A stretch of 7,160 nt of DNA from the NCBI GenBank assembly GCA_019750655.1, contig JAIEOG010000350.1, forward strand, positions 1 to 7,160. Direction: 5' to 3'. Positions 6,701-7,160 of the stretch are shown piece by piece (positions within the stretch are counted from its first letter, which is position 1; every line of letters begins with the position of its first letter). The DNA is from a bacterium. Its GTDB lineage: Bacteria; Bdellovibrionota; FAC87; UBA2466. The translations under genes were made by a program, and so were the position numbers. Under the pieces are notes generated by a model. That model was given only the letters and a program-made list of their open reading frames with translations. It did no database searches and was not told the origin of the DNA.

Positions 6701-7160
6701 GCGATACCCGGATGCACGAAGCCGAAATAGATCCTAGTGATTTCAAACAACACTGGAGAGACACTACCGACCTATTCATGCGGCGGTCTTATGCCGCCAT
6801 TGAGAAATTCGACCAGGAATACCTTGCAGCCACTCCATTGGACCTGGAGATTCTCAATGCAAGGAAGGGCCGACCCAGCAGCGCGTTGGACACCTTAAGT
6901 TACCATTCGATTTCCTTCCTTTATAAAGAGGACGCCCAGGAGCACCGCCCCAAAGCCGCAGCAGCTCTCAATCAGTTCCTCACCAAGGTGGAAAGCCTGG
7001 AGGCTCTTTCGGAACTACAGCGGGAGAGTTTTGGCCGAGAGATCCAGGGTTTTCTTTACCATCTGCGAGTCGATGGAAAACCCTTAATTAGTGTCGAAGA
7101 AACGAACGCAGTCGCCCGAGCCATTATCTTTCCCCACGTAGAGCTCCGAATCTCTGCTCT
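3733..7160 (+). CDS. large exported protein with nucleotidyltransferase-like and PARP-type ADP-ribosyltransferase-like regions (3' end missing)
   Basis: The frame is open for 1142 codons from a GTG and runs off the window. Residues 1-20 form a signal peptide (LRTFF, then SLVLAAPCLAA), with cleavage likely after Ala19 or Ala20. Cys17 follows Pro, so it is not a lipobox. Residues 118-122 (GGVVR), 172-176 (GSDFD) and 238-244 (LDFLSFD) resemble the three acid-bearing motifs of nucleotidyltransferases, with a long helical insert between the first two. Residues 425-541 match the PARP core: HGT 425-427, AILRQGL 435-441, YGRGGY 453-458, Tyr469, then strands near 475-481 and 526-536. His425 to Tyr458 is 33 residues, against 34 from His862 to Tyr896 in human PARP1. 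The Glu988 position appears to be Asn531. Residues after about 570 are charged, seemingly helical and unrecognised. Known family chemistry would be nucleotide and ADP-ribose transfer; activity, target and secretion route are inferred. The reading frame is certain, the domain calls moderate. Confidence 0.85.
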   Translation, partial: MGFLRTFFWSLVLAAPCLAAGPHFDQAKEFPHPLLSTEFRNLSPEALTGLTDAKRQALEAEITQMEGLLSRAMQAVFDRLTLPIIPTGETEVRRVFIFEYLFAELRKIDPDVELYPSGGVVRSALAYLIRHIRSELKAHPELTAQIILERFIADAQTEPKRPIAALEVRGVGSDFDCWARTVLFEQVKKRAIEILESAEQGLGFRDKGGMKKSLFAAPDVKPYEDQIDWATAEGGSTLDFLSFDMIRRAFIEPKAYPGIVRDFILGFYSYVAPQNADLLPDPLKQTVRGLRPLLEIPSLRLKDAARFSEEIDTWLKEMEEGKLLVSHKVVEQFAKMVRNATDSGAHNRFYRVAPDSLDHKIWEFIQAMEKRVGRSLFPEYVDQIPLEEKPAGFSPAVRERLLKNGGLMSLEDFIAKHTDKGIVRHGTPRVEYAPAILRQGLFISSFRQGTAIYGRGGYSNKDLATATGYAGDEGIVFDLQIKQDPRLVILDWEKAKDDSEIQALIRECESSGRDIFEVLAREYGVDIIVNNHVLLQNSEAIDFTDAFAMVVRAYRNVIYNETAAPSARLFAWDQYGQLLRLAMALDERNVPPPPSRSWLIAEISNPEKARARLAQAAKQRQEALALGLERYKAATDEELKKRIWNELRYEYLWTPALFEDGKVVVEDFQTKSYQDPIAVADQFFEGLVAGRIETFPGGLEGELWTQLADQYVKVLNEHELSAEEKTRFTGLLIKELEKGIVLRGHKLFEEDIPHSYYLKALINHIPAEIWRRSDFVAPFFPRLLVAEGAPLGMRIWFFQHFLARGDFETAFRTHPALEKVLDQTVRECLRSKSTTDEKISYETGFRDHDRLKLLITNPYFEKRGQGSLLALTQSYLTSGDWDRFQLAHSYLAGASEELQEAHPELFNEQATAVWQQNYYAILAKKLREEMPAPQRLRVLRFLRGVPSVEFYNHAATLGHYAPFEERLLELMDEGEFSVRANVRELLYDLCDTRMHEAEIDPSDFKQHWRDTTDLFMRRSYAAIEKFDQEYLAATPLDLEILNARKGRPSSALDTLSYHSISFLYKEDAQEHRPKAAAALNQFLTKVESLEALSELQRESFGREIQGFLYHLRVDGKPLISVEETNAVARAIIFPHVELRISA

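Noticed and set aside
6365..6753. Overlapping plus- and minus-strand open frames of 100-121 codons near the window end
   Set aside because: Both sit inside the uninterrupted frame of the long gene and translate to low-complexity, unrecognisable proteins.

Overview
The window looks like a piece of chromosome from a diderm (Gram-negative-type) bacterium. It has a peptidoglycan precursor gene, a lipoprotein with a clean lipobox whose +2 and +3 residues do not suggest inner-membrane retention, and a Sec-type signal peptide on the last gene. The DNA is fairly GC-rich by eye and all genes are tightly packed on the + strand. The gene mix would suit a Bdellovibrionota/Oligoflexia-like or other delta-proteobacterial lineage, but that is a guess and nothing in the window settles it. 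There are no RNA genes, insertion sequences, CRISPR arrays or integrase genes.

Layout. Positions 1-717 hold the 3' two-thirds of a DdlA-type D-alanine--D-alanine ligase, cut by the window edge. After 48 bp comes a complete M24B aminopeptidase P (pepP, 766 or 775 to 2109) with all metal ligands. Eleven bp later is a small lipoprotein (2121-2459), and 5 bp after that a polytopic GT87/DUF2029-type glycosyltransferase (2465-3667). These four genes look like one co-transcribed envelope and housekeeping run, with a possible extra promoter directly in front of pepP. A 65 bp gap (3668-3732) holds a weak hairpin and a weak -10-like element. A very long gene then starts at a GTG (3733) and stays open to the window end, giving at least 1142 codons.

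The long gene is the interesting part. Its product begins with a signal peptide. Further in it carries a nucleotidyltransferase-like signature (GGVVR, GSDFD and LDFLSFD at residues 118-244). After that comes a stretch that matches, motif by motif, the PARP-type ADP-ribosyltransferase core: HGT at 425, IL-x-x-GL at 436-441, YGRGGY at 453-458, and a final strand near 526-541. At the place where classical PARPs have the catalytic Glu there appears to be Asn. The remaining 570 or more residues are unrecognised and appear mostly helical. An exported multidomain protein of this kind could be a secreted effector or toxin acting on a host, prey or competitor. That role is inferred from the domain content and is not shown by the sequence.
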